Assembly: GCA_029068655.1 (NCBI GenBank)
Contig: JAIECF010000252.1
Location: forward strand, 1 to 46,362
DNA length: 46,362 nucleotides
Source: Muribaculaceae bacterium
Lineage (GTDB): Bacteria; Bacteroidota; Bacteroidia; Bacteroidales; Muribaculaceae
Direction: 5' to 3'
The notes under the pieces: model-generated
What the model was told of the DNA's origin: nothing
What the model saw: the letters and a program-made list of their open reading frames with translations, nothing else
Databases searched by the model: none
In this document: in pieces, positions 1 through 8,064 of the stretch
Numbering within the stretch: the first letter of the stretch is position 1
Layout of the letters: each line of letters opens with the position of its first letter
Made by a program: the position numbers and the translations under genes

Positions 1-56
1 GTTAGAATGCCGGCCTGTCACGCCGGAGGTCGCGGGTTCAAGTCCCGTCCGCACCG
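1..56 (+). tRNA. tRNA-Asp (GTC), 5' end cut off by the window
   Basis: The sequence is identical to the last 56 bases of the complete tRNA-Asp at 252-325. It includes the anticodon arm with GTC, the T arm and the 3' acceptor strand. The first 18 bases lie outside the window. No CCA is encoded after the discriminator base. Confidence 0.93.
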
Positions 57-69
57 CCGAGGAGAGAGG

Positions 70-112
70 AAGAGCAGCATTGTTGACTTAGGTCACGTGC
101 TGCTCTTTTTTT
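70..112 (+). terminator. Rho-independent terminator of the first tRNA-Asp
   Basis: A perfect 10-bp stem (AAGAGCAGCA at 70-79 with TGCTGCTCTT at 98-107) is followed by a run of T. The same hairpin recurs after the second tRNA-Asp. Confidence 0.9.
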
Positions 113-142
113 ATGTCGATTTAGATGAAAATTGGATTTTGA

Positions 143-201
143 ATTTTTTTGAAAAAATATAAGGAAAAATTTGCGGGAATGGAAAATTTGTAGTAACTTT
201 G
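143..201 (+). promoter_or_regulatory. Promoter of the second tRNA-Asp with A/T-rich upstream block
   Basis: TTTG (170-173) and TAACTTTG (194-201) are separated by 20 bp and fit the Bacteroidetes housekeeping promoter (-33 TTTG, -7 TAnnTTTG). An A/T-rich block runs directly into the -33 box; 143-173 matches 46095-46125 before tRNA-Pro at 29 of 31 positions. The expected transcript has a leader of about 45 bases before the tRNA. Confidence 0.85.
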
Positions 202-251
202 CACTCGCAATCGGGAATAAAGCCCGAGAGTAACTCCCACAAAGAAATCCT

Positions 252-325
252 GGTGCGGTAGTTCAGCTGGTTAGAATGCCGGCCTGTCACGCCGGAGGTC
301 GCGGGTTCAAGTCCCGTCCGCACCG
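252..325 (+). tRNA. tRNA-Asp (GTC)
   Basis: A full cloverleaf can be drawn. The acceptor stem GGTGCGG pairs with CCGCACC and the discriminator is G. The anticodon loop CTGTCAC gives anticodon GTC. The T arm has GTTCAAG. The gene has 74 bases and CCA is not encoded. It has its own promoter and terminator, and is the second member of a tandem pair with the partial copy at 1-56. Confidence 0.97.
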
Positions 326-338
326 CCGAGGAGAGAGG

Positions 339-382
339 AAGAGCAGCATTGTTGACTTAGGTCACGTGCTGCTCTTTTTTTT
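339..382 (+). terminator. Rho-independent terminator of the second tRNA-Asp
   Basis: The same 10-bp stem and loop as at 70-112, followed by eight T. Identity between the two tandem units extends from inside the tRNA through this terminator. Confidence 0.9.
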
Positions 383-668
383 GTAATTGCCCCAGTGTAT
401 GCTTGACGTGGTTACTCGCGGGAATAGTCTGGATCGGTGAGGCGTAAGTGCGCGGGATATTTTGAAGTGAGGGTGGCTGTGACAAGATGGGAATTGTGTT
501 GGGTGTAAAGAATTGGTTGTAAGCAAATTTGGTTAGATTATAATACGTATGTTAATAATAATGCGATAAATTTTAAAATGGCAGCCTACTAAGAGATAAG
601 ACAATGCAACGATTTATAAATCCTTTCATTTGTGAAATGAGTAAATTCGCATTGTTAAAGTTATCGAC
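383..668. other. Intergenic region before the HTCS gene
   Basis: No open frame of note and no clear TTTG/TAnnTTTG promoter pair could be found. The last 130 bases are A/T-rich and probably hold the weak promoter of the regulator gene, but I cannot place it. Confidence 0.5.
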
Positions 669-3600
669 ATGAAGGCTACCTATATTCAAAATAGAAACGG
701 CTATATTTTCCTGGCGTTGTATATGGTGATTTTTCTTTTGGGAGTGAATAGTGCTTCAGCTCTCAACGACGTCACTGTAAGGCTGTACGACCAACGTGAA
801 ATAATGGCCGGTGATTATACCGCTCTTTGTCAAGACCATGAAGGTTTTTTGTGGATTGGTACGGATGCAGGGCTTAAACGCTTTGATGGAAACCGATGCG
901 ACATTTACCGAAATGACGAACTTGACGCAGGGTCGTTAAGCAACAACAAAATTGTAAGTCTTTTCTGTGATAGCCATGGCAGAATGTGGATAGGAACAGC
1001 CAATGGCCTAAATTTTTTTGACAGTGACCGCGACGCCTTCAGGCTTGTAAATCTTCCGGGAGTGTCGTTAAACGGATTTATTACCGATATAACGGAACTT
1101 CCCGCAGGAGATATCCTGTTTCTTGTAGCGGGAGTGGGTCTATACACGGTAGCGCCCTCCTGTTCAACAGGTTCGGATGATGTAGTGGAGGCAAAGAGAT
1201 ATAAAATCGGATTCGATGAAGAGAGCGGAATAAGCCAGATGGTAAATCTTGGTAAAGAAGGATTGGCCATATCAACCCGTTCGGGCGAGGTGGCGAGTAT
1301 CAGCCACGGTCGTCAAGTCGAGATACTTGCCAGGGTTGACGGTAACGTGACTCAGATTTCTCCAGAAGATTCAAGTAATTTTATTGTGACCACTCAATAT
1401 GAGGCGTTTAGACTTGATATGTCAAACAGAACTCTCGTTCCTCTTTCGATAGATGGCAATGAAACGATAAAGATTACTGATATTCATTCAAATGGAGATG
1501 TGACATATATCGCTACGGCGGGCAGCGGCATGTGGTCGGTGCGCCGGGGCTCGACTAAAATAAGCCGTGTGCATGGGCTTTATTCATCTACTTTCGACCT
1601 CTCGTCTTTAAAGGTAGGATGTGTTTTCACTGATAAGGGGGATAATCTGTGGTTCGGATGCGGCCATAAAGGTCTAGCGATGGCCCCTTCCGGCAATGGT
1701 TCGTTTACCTGTAAGGCGCTCAACGAAATTCTCAGGAACGAGAGCGGAGCCGAAATGATGTGTATGGCGGTGGTTGGAGTGAATATGGTGGTTGGTCTTA
1801 ACAATGGGAGCGTGATGGTGCTTGAACCTTCCGGTTCAGTCAAAACCGTCAGGGTTTCGAATGGAGCTCCTGTGACTTCACTGGCTTCATATCGCGAGGG
1901 GCAGGTGCTTGTGGGAGTGGCAAGGGAAGGAATCTGGAGCCTCGATACGAAGTCGCTTGCTGTCTCTTCCATTGTGAAGCCATCAAGTCCATATCCCGGA
2001 GTTGTGATATCTGTAGGCAAAAAAGGAGAGATAGTCGCAGCTTTCGGTGAATTGGGAGTGTTGCGCTATGATCCTTCGACAAAGGAAGAAAAATGGTTTT
2101 ATCCTGTAGGTGGCAGCAATCTGCTGTCATGCTTTTATTATGCCGGCATTAAGGCCGTCTCCGACGGCAAGATATGGATTGGAGGTTATAGCGGGCTCGC
2201 TTGCTATGATCCCGATGCCGACGGCCTTGTGCCTATGGATCAGACTCCTTTCCTCAAAGAAGTCATCAATGATATATGCGAGTCAGACGGAGGTGTCATG
2301 CTCGCCACAGACAGAGGCCTTGTAGAATATTCAGGTAACCGTGGGGAGATAAGAAAGATGACAATGCTCGACGGCCTGCCGGACAATGGAGTGTGTACAT
2401 TGGAACGCGATGCGTCGGGTGGAATATGGATAGGAACCATGAATGGACTTGCCTATTACAGGGATTCTGAATCAGGCATACGCACATTCGGAGGCAATCA
2501 AGGTTTGAAAGGAACTGAATATAAGTTTTCAGGGAAACTGCCCTCAGGTAGGATCGTAATGGGAAACTATGACAGCCTTGTGCTGTTTGATCCGGATTCA
2601 GTAAGGCAGTCTACTTTTGGAGGAGCGGTTAAGGTCACAGGCCTTTTTCATAACGGCAAGCGTATAATATCCGGAGATGAGTCGGCTTCCTTCTGTGTTA
2701 AATCAGGTTCTCCGTCCAGTCCCGTGGCAGTTCTTCTTGATTATAAGGATAACGCCCTTGTGGTGAGGGTCTCCACGATGGATTTCCGTGATGTTTCAGA
2801 CCTTCGCTACGAATGGCAGATAGATGGAGAGGAAGACAAGTGGCATTCCTCGTCGCTCGGCGAGAGCCTTATATATCTGCCTCCTCTTCAGCCGGGAAAA
2901 CATCTTCTCCGCATCAGGGGATGTGAAAATGACGTGGTCTCCGATATTTCGGAGCTGAAGATCGATGTCAAGGCGCCGTGGTATCTTTCGAATATGGCAT
3001 ATGCAGGATATCTCATAGTATTGTGTATGATTGCGTCTCTTATATATAAGGTGTGGAAAAACAAGCGGGAGGAAGAGATGTATGAGGCCAAGATACGCTA
3101 TTTCATGGATATTTCTCATGAATTGCGCTCACCGGTGACTCTCATGATAAGCCCGGTAGAGACCCTTCTCAAGCAGGATCATTCTCCTGAGACCACATCC
3201 CAGCTTCTCACGGTGAGGCGCAACGCCCAGAGGGTTCTGAATCTCGTAGACCAGCTGCTCGATCTCCGGAAGATCGAGAAAGGAAAGATGCGTCTGGTGT
3301 TCTCGCCGGTAGACATAAAGGCATTCGTGGAGGAACTTGTGGAGATGTTCCGGCCTATGGCAGAGGAAAAGGAACTTACGATGATTTTCACATGCGGCTT
3401 CGATCATCTTTGGGTAGAGGCGGACAGAGATAATCTCGATAAGATTCTCGTAAACCTCATATCGAATGCGATTAAATACACCCCAAAAGGAGGAGAGGTA
3501 AGAGTTGAGCTATTCCGAACGACAGACGATACCGGCTCTCCAAGATATGCGGTCACGGTGACTGATACAGGTATTGGTCTGGATAATAAGGTGATATCCC

Positions 3601-4694
3601 ATCTCTTTGACAGATTCTACCGCAACCGCGAGCATCATCATGGTTCCGCCTCCGGATTTGGTATAGGACTTGATCTCTGCATGCGTCTCGTGCAGTTGCA
3701 TAAAGGAGAACTCTCGGCCCGCAATCGGGAAGACGGAGTGAAAGGGAGCATATTCTCGTTATCTCTACCCCTGTTGCCGGCTGTTCCAACGGGCTCTGAG
3801 ACCGACCGCGACGTTAAGCGTCCGCTGCTGCCTGATGTGGTTTCCGGAAGCGCGGACATCCAGCGGATGGGAAAATCCTCCTATCGGTTTCGTATAATGG
3901 TGGTCGATGACGATGAGGAGTTAAGGGAATACGTCCGCAACAGTCTCGGCCCATCGTATAAGGTGACTGCACTTTCAAGCGCGGAAGAGGCCCTGAAGGA
4001 ACTTGCCGACAGGCATCCGGACCTGATTGTGACCGATATAAGGATGAACGGAATCGATGGCTTCGAGCTTCTGCGGAGAGTCAAGGGCAACATGTCTACC
4101 CAGCATATTCCAGTCATTCTGTTCAGTTCTGCAAACGATGCCGACGACCGGACGAAAGGCTGGAAAAGAGGTGCCGACGGATATCTCGCGAAGCCATTCA
4201 ATATCGAAGAACTTGAAGGTATGATTTTTGGTCTGCTCGATACCCGAAGCAAGCTCAAGGGTAAATTCTCCGGTGGCCATGAGAGTGCCAATGCGATTGT
4301 CGCTCCAAAGGTGAAAGGTGTTGATGAAGATCTTATGGCCAAGGTCAATAGGTATATCAACGATAATATATCCGAGGCCGCTATGAATGTGGATGCCTTG
4401 AGTGAATATGTAGGACTCAGCCGGTCGCAGCTCCACCGCAGGATGAAAGAGATCGTGGGGGTGGCTCCGAGCGACTATATAAGAAACGTAAAGCTTCGCA
4501 AAGCCTGCGAAATGCTTGCCGGAGGAGATGTCGACATCGCGCAGGTAGCCTACTCTCTTGGCTTCAACGCGCAGTCTCATTTCTCCACTCTTTTCAAGCG
4601 ATATACGGGTCATACACCAACTGAATATCGGGCTCTCGCCAAAGAAGGGAAACTTGGCGAAAGCGACGATGATATAAGATATGATAGCATATAA
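669..4694 (+). CDS. Hybrid two-component sensor/regulator (HTCS) of the PUL
   Basis: A one-protein signalling system of 1341 residues that senses an oligosaccharide in the periplasm and activates the adjacent PUL. Order seen: signal peptide or anchor (about 10-32); repeated two-component-regulator propeller motifs such as LWIGTDAGLKRFDG over residues 40-680; a Y_Y_Y domain (about 690-765); one membrane segment (about 772-794); a histidine kinase with phospho-acceptor H817 in DISHELRSP and N-box N933 in SNAIKYTPKGG; a receiver with phospho-acceptor D1123 in TDIRMNG; and a C-terminal AraC-type DNA-binding domain (about 1235-1330). All catalytic motifs look intact. It lies 224 bp before the first susC on the same strand, so it most likely controls 4919-23165. 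The ligand cannot be read from the sequence; by analogy with xylan PULs it may be a xylo-oligosaccharide. Confidence 0.96.
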   Translation: MKATYIQNRNGYIFLALYMVIFLLGVNSASALNDVTVRLYDQREIMAGDYTALCQDHEGFLWIGTDAGLKRFDGNRCDIYRNDELDAGSLSNNKIVSLFCDSHGRMWIGTANGLNFFDSDRDAFRLVNLPGVSLNGFITDITELPAGDILFLVAGVGLYTVAPSCSTGSDDVVEAKRYKIGFDEESGISQMVNLGKEGLAISTRSGEVASISHGRQVEILARVDGNVTQISPEDSSNFIVTTQYEAFRLDMSNRTLVPLSIDGNETIKITDIHSNGDVTYIATAGSGMWSVRRGSTKISRVHGLYSSTFDLSSLKVGCVFTDKGDNLWFGCGHKGLAMAPSGNGSFTCKALNEILRNESGAEMMCMAVVGVNMVVGLNNGSVMVLEPSGSVKTVRVSNGAPVTSLASYREGQVLVGVAREGIWSLDTKSLAVSSIVKPSSPYPGVVISVGKKGEIVAAFGELGVLRYDPSTKEEKWFYPVGGSNLLSCFYYAGIKAVSDGKIWIGGYSGLACYDPDADGLVPMDQTPFLKEVINDICESDGGVMLATDRGLVEYSGNRGEIRKMTMLDGLPDNGVCTLERDASGGIWIGTMNGLAYYRDSESGIRTFGGNQGLKGTEYKFSGKLPSGRIVMGNYDSLVLFDPDSVRQSTFGGAVKVTGLFHNGKRIISGDESASFCVKSGSPSSPVAVLLDYKDNALVVRVSTMDFRDVSDLRYEWQIDGEEDKWHSSSLGESLIYLPPLQPGKHLLRIRGCENDVVSDISELKIDVKAPWYLSNMAYAGYLIVLCMIASLIYKVWKNKREEEMYEAKIRYFMDISHELRSPVTLMISPVETLLKQDHSPETTSQLLTVRRNAQRVLNLVDQLLDLRKIEKGKMRLVFSPVDIKAFVEELVEMFRPMAEEKELTMIFTCGFDHLWVEADRDNLDKILVNLISNAIKYTPKGGEVRVELFRTTDDTGSPRYAVTVTDTGIGLDNKVISHLFDRFYRNREHHHGSASGFGIGLDLCMRLVQLHKGELSARNREDGVKGSIFSLSLPLLPAVPTGSETDRDVKRPLLPDVVSGSADIQRMGKSSYRFRIMVVDDDEELREYVRNSLGPSYKVTALSSAEEALKELADRHPDLIVTDIRMNGIDGFELLRRVKGNMSTQHIPVILFSSANDADDRTKGWKRGADGYLAKPFNIEELEGMIFGLLDTRSKLKGKFSGGHESANAIVAPKVKGVDEDLMAKVNRYINDNISEAAMNVDALSEYVGLSRSQLHRRMKEIVGVAPSDYIRNVKLRKACEMLAGGDVDIAQVAYSLGFNAQSHFSTLFKRYTGHTPTEYRALAKEGKLGESDDDIRYDSI

Positions 4695-4816
4695 CGCATT
4701 GATATCCATATATCAAGTGACGGATATTAATCATTATGAGAGAAAGCCGGGATGAATGTGCAACTAATAGAAAACCATTTGACCTATATTATAAAAGAGT
4801 CAGTGATGTATTTCGG

Positions 4817-4824
4817 TAATTTTG
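4817..4824 (+). promoter_or_regulatory. -7 box of the PUL promoter, without a proper -33 box
   Basis: TAATTTTG matches the Bacteroidetes -7 consensus. At the expected distance upstream (about 4793-4796) there is no TTTG; the nearest one (4778-4781) is 35 bp away. A missing -33 box fits a promoter that needs an activator, here presumably the AraC domain of the HTCS. The predicted leader before susC is about 90 bases. Confidence 0.6.
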
Positions 4825-4918
4825 CGCTGTTAAGCCCCCGACATGTGAAAAGCCCGGCTTGCACATTTCAGAAACCATGAAAATTTTCCATTAATACCAA
4901 TAACAAAAATTTTTAGCG

Positions 4919-7900
4919 ATGAAAAATGAATACAGACTGCCTCATTACATTGCTTTGATGCTGATCTTCATCATGACTTCCGCACTGGCGGCCAGGGCCG
5001 ACACAGTGAAAGGAACTGTCACCGACGACACCGGAGAGCCACTCATCGGTGTCACCGTAATGGTCGTAGGTATGCCCGGCGGTACGGTCACTGACCTCGA
5101 TGGCAACTATAAGATCGATGTGCCTAATCCAAAGCGAAACGAACTGAAGTTCACCTACGTTGGAATGGAGACAATGACTGTAAAAGTCAGCTCGAGGGCA
5201 ACCGTTAACGTTGTGATGAAAAGTGCAGACTCCGCACTTGAAGAACTCGTGGTCGTAGGCTACGGCCAGCAGAAAAAGGCCTCTGTAGTAGGCGCAATCA
5301 CCCAGACTACAGGCAAGGTGCTCGAACGCTCCGGCGGTGTGTCGAGCGTAGGTGCGGCTTTGACCGGTAACCTTCCGGGTGTGATCACTATGGCATCATC
5401 CGGTATGCCCGGTGAAGAGGACCCGCAGATCATTATCCGCTCCGCCTCTACATGGAACGGCAGTGACCCTCTTATCCTTGTAGACGGCATCGAGCGTGAG
5501 ATGTCGTCGGTAGATATCTCTTCTATAGAAAGTATCTCCGTCCTCAAGGACGCTTCCGCTACTGCGGTATATGGTGTGAAAGGTGCAAATGGCGTAATCC
5601 TCATCACTACCAAGCGCGGCAAGGAAGGAAACGCTGTAATTTCTGTGAAGGCCAACATGACGGCTAAGGTCGCATCCAAGCTCCCGGATAAGTTTGACGC
5701 ATACGATACATTCTATCTGATGAACAACTCTATCGAACGCGAGGCCGCTCTCAACCAGATGGGCTGGGGCGACTACACTCCGGTAGGCATCATCGACAAA
5801 TACCGCCATCCCGCCAATATGGAGGAATGGGACCGTTATCCCAACACCGACTGGGAGGACGCACTTTTCAAGAAGAGCGCCATCTCCTACAATGCCTCCG
5901 TTTCAGCTTCCGGCGGTACGAAGCTCGTGAAGTATTTCGCGGCTGCCGACTTCACCCATGAGGGTGACCTTTTCAAGCAGTATGATAACCACCGAGGTTA
6001 TAAGACAGGTTTCGGTTACAACCGTATCAATGTCCGCTCCAACCTTGACTTCACCCTGACCAAGACCACTCAGCTGACAGTAAACCTCTTCGGATCGAAC
6101 GCGACTCAGAAGACTCCCTGGGACTATAACGGCGACGGCAATTCCTACTGGGGCTCTGCCTACAAGTCAGCACCTGACGCTATGCGTCCGATATATTCAA
6201 ACGGTATGTGGGGCTGGTATGCTCCTCGCGACGCCGACGTCCCCAACTCTGTAAGAATACTTGCAACCGGCGGCGACAAGACTACCACCACTACCCGAAT
6301 GAACAGTGACCTCGCGCTCGTGCAGAATCTTGATTTCGTGACCAAAGGTCTCAGCTTCCGTGCGAAGTTAGCTCTCGACTATAAGTTCGTGGAGAAAAAC
6401 CGTGGTATCAACGACCAGTATCACGAAGGGCAGCTGTATTGGGTGAACCCCACCACCGGCGACGCACACCCCAAGAATCCGGATCCTCTGACAGGTCTTG
6501 ACGTCACTGTCAACCCTATCCTCTGGGGATATCAGGCAGGATCCGCCGATATTGGCGCGACTTTCAGAAAGATATACTATTCTTTCCAGTTTGACTACAA
6601 TCGCTCTTTCGGACAGAACGAAATCTCAGCTCTCGGACTCTTCAGCCGAGAGAAGACTTACTGGAGCGGATGGGATTTCCCTACATATCGTGAAGACTGG
6701 GTGTTCCGTCTGACCTATAACTGGGCTTACCGCTATTTCGCAGAGTTCAACGGCGCATACAACGGATCTGAGAAGTATGGTCCGAAAAACCGTTTTGAAT
6801 TCTTCCCCTCTATGTCGCTGGGCTGGATGCTCTCCAACGAGCCTTTCATGGAGTGGGCAAGAGCCAACAATGCCCTTACCACATTCAAGATCCGTGCTTC
6901 TATAGGTAAGGTCGGCGACGACAGCGGCGGTGGTCGCTTCCTCTATCAGACTCAGTACAGCTACGGCGGTAATGTACAGATGGGTACCATCAATCCGCAG
7001 AACTCTCCCTATACTTTCTATACAATCTCCCGTCTCGGTAATGAGAACATTTGCTGGGAGACCGTAGAGAAGCAGAATATCGGTGTCGATTACTCGTTCC
7101 TCGGCGGCATGTTCTCCGGATCTGTCGATTTCTTCCGCGACAAACGTACGGATATCGTCCTCAACGGCGGTCAGCGTAACTCTATTCCCTCCTATTTCGG
7201 TGCAGAGGCTCCTACAGCAAACCTCGGACGCATGGACAGCAAGGGCTACGAACTTGAACTCCGCTTCAACAAGCAGATCGGCAAGGATATGCGTGTATGG
7301 GCCAACCTCAGCATGACTCATGCCAGCAACGAAGTTAAATTCCGCGATGACCCGGCTCTGAAACCCGATTATCAGAAATATGCCGGACATGAGTGGGGAC
7401 AGGTGACAAGCTACCTTGACCACGGCAACCTTTCCTCATGGGACGACGTGCTCGGAAGCACTGTGTGGAACACGGGCAACGACTTCAAACTCCCCGGTGA
7501 CTACAACATCATCGACTTCAACGGCGACGGTGTGATCAATACCGAGGATAAAGCTCCTTACGGATATTCAACTACTCCGCAGAATACATACAATGCCTCG
7601 ATCGGTTTCGAATGGAGAAACTGGAGCATCTTCGCTCAATTCTACGGTGTCTCCAACGTGATGCGCTACGTGAAGTACCCGACATTCCGATCTACCGCCC
7701 ATGTCGCATATGACGAGGGTGAATACTGGACTCCGTGGAACGACGCAACACTCTCGCAACCTCGCTGGGGAACGACTATCGACGAGTGTGCCGATGGCCG
7801 ACGCTATCTCTATGACGGCTCCTACATGCGACTGAAAAACGTCGAGATCTCTTATGAGTTCCAGGGCAGATGGATGGCTAAGGCCGGCCTCAAATCGCTC

Positions 7901-8032
7901 CGTCTCTATGTCAACGGCAACAACCTCTTTATGTGGACCAAGATGCCCGACGACTGCGAGCGAGGCAGTTCCGGCGATGGTGTCTATCCTTCGTTTAAGC
8001 GTTTCAACGTCGGTATCGACCTGACTCTTTAA
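4919..8032 (+). CDS. SusC/RagA-type TonB-dependent outer-membrane transporter, first of two
   Basis: Imports oligosaccharides across the outer membrane with its SusD partner, powered by TonB. The 1037-residue protein shows a signal peptide (about 1-27), a carboxypeptidase-regulatory-like domain (about 29-98, VKGTVTDDTGEPLIGVTV), the SusC signature ELVVVGYGQQ, a plug domain with PLILVDGIER and SVLKDASATAVYG (about 125-235), and a 22-strand-type barrel up to the end, finishing in an aromatic/hydrophobic strand (GIDLTL). The length is normal for the family. The susD gene follows after 32 bp. In xus-type clusters this position is XusA. The substrate is not shown by the protein itself. Confidence 0.96.
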   Translation: MKNEYRLPHYIALMLIFIMTSALAARADTVKGTVTDDTGEPLIGVTVMVVGMPGGTVTDLDGNYKIDVPNPKRNELKFTYVGMETMTVKVSSRATVNVVMKSADSALEELVVVGYGQQKKASVVGAITQTTGKVLERSGGVSSVGAALTGNLPGVITMASSGMPGEEDPQIIIRSASTWNGSDPLILVDGIEREMSSVDISSIESISVLKDASATAVYGVKGANGVILITTKRGKEGNAVISVKANMTAKVASKLPDKFDAYDTFYLMNNSIEREAALNQMGWGDYTPVGIIDKYRHPANMEEWDRYPNTDWEDALFKKSAISYNASVSASGGTKLVKYFAAADFTHEGDLFKQYDNHRGYKTGFGYNRINVRSNLDFTLTKTTQLTVNLFGSNATQKTPWDYNGDGNSYWGSAYKSAPDAMRPIYSNGMWGWYAPRDADVPNSVRILATGGDKTTTTTRMNSDLALVQNLDFVTKGLSFRAKLALDYKFVEKNRGINDQYHEGQLYWVNPTTGDAHPKNPDPLTGLDVTVNPILWGYQAGSADIGATFRKIYYSFQFDYNRSFGQNEISALGLFSREKTYWSGWDFPTYREDWVFRLTYNWAYRYFAEFNGAYNGSEKYGPKNRFEFFPSMSLGWMLSNEPFMEWARANNALTTFKIRASIGKVGDDSGGGRFLYQTQYSYGGNVQMGTINPQNSPYTFYTISRLGNENICWETVEKQNIGVDYSFLGGMFSGSVDFFRDKRTDIVLNGGQRNSIPSYFGAEAPTANLGRMDSKGYELELRFNKQIGKDMRVWANLSMTHASNEVKFRDDPALKPDYQKYAGHEWGQVTSYLDHGNLSSWDDVLGSTVWNTGNDFKLPGDYNIIDFNGDGVINTEDKAPYGYSTTPQNTYNASIGFEWRNWSIFAQFYGVSNVMRYVKYPTFRSTAHVAYDEGEYWTPWNDATLSQPRWGTTIDECADGRRYLYDGSYMRLKNVEISYEFQGRWMAKAGLKSLRLYVNGNNLFMWTKMPDDCERGSSGDGVYPSFKRFNVGIDLTL

Positions 8033-8064
8033 TACAGCGAATCAAGATCATTTTCTAACGATTC

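Noticed and set aside
1-382. Duplicated tRNA-Asp as attachment sites of an integrated element
   Set aside because: The whole tRNA and its terminator are duplicated 269 bp apart, with no integrase or mobile genes in the window.
3975-4709. Open frame (244 codons) antisense to the HTCS receiver and AraC part
   Set aside because: A shadow of a gene with clear domains; no start signal or motif.
4877-4894. Five-codon open frame (MKIFH) in the susC leader
   Set aside because: Too short and without a ribosome-binding site or repeated codons to support a leader peptide.
6626-7423. Long open frame (265 codons) antisense to the first susC
   Set aside because: It has no recognisable domain and lies wholly inside a well-supported SusC gene; it is a codon-bias shadow.
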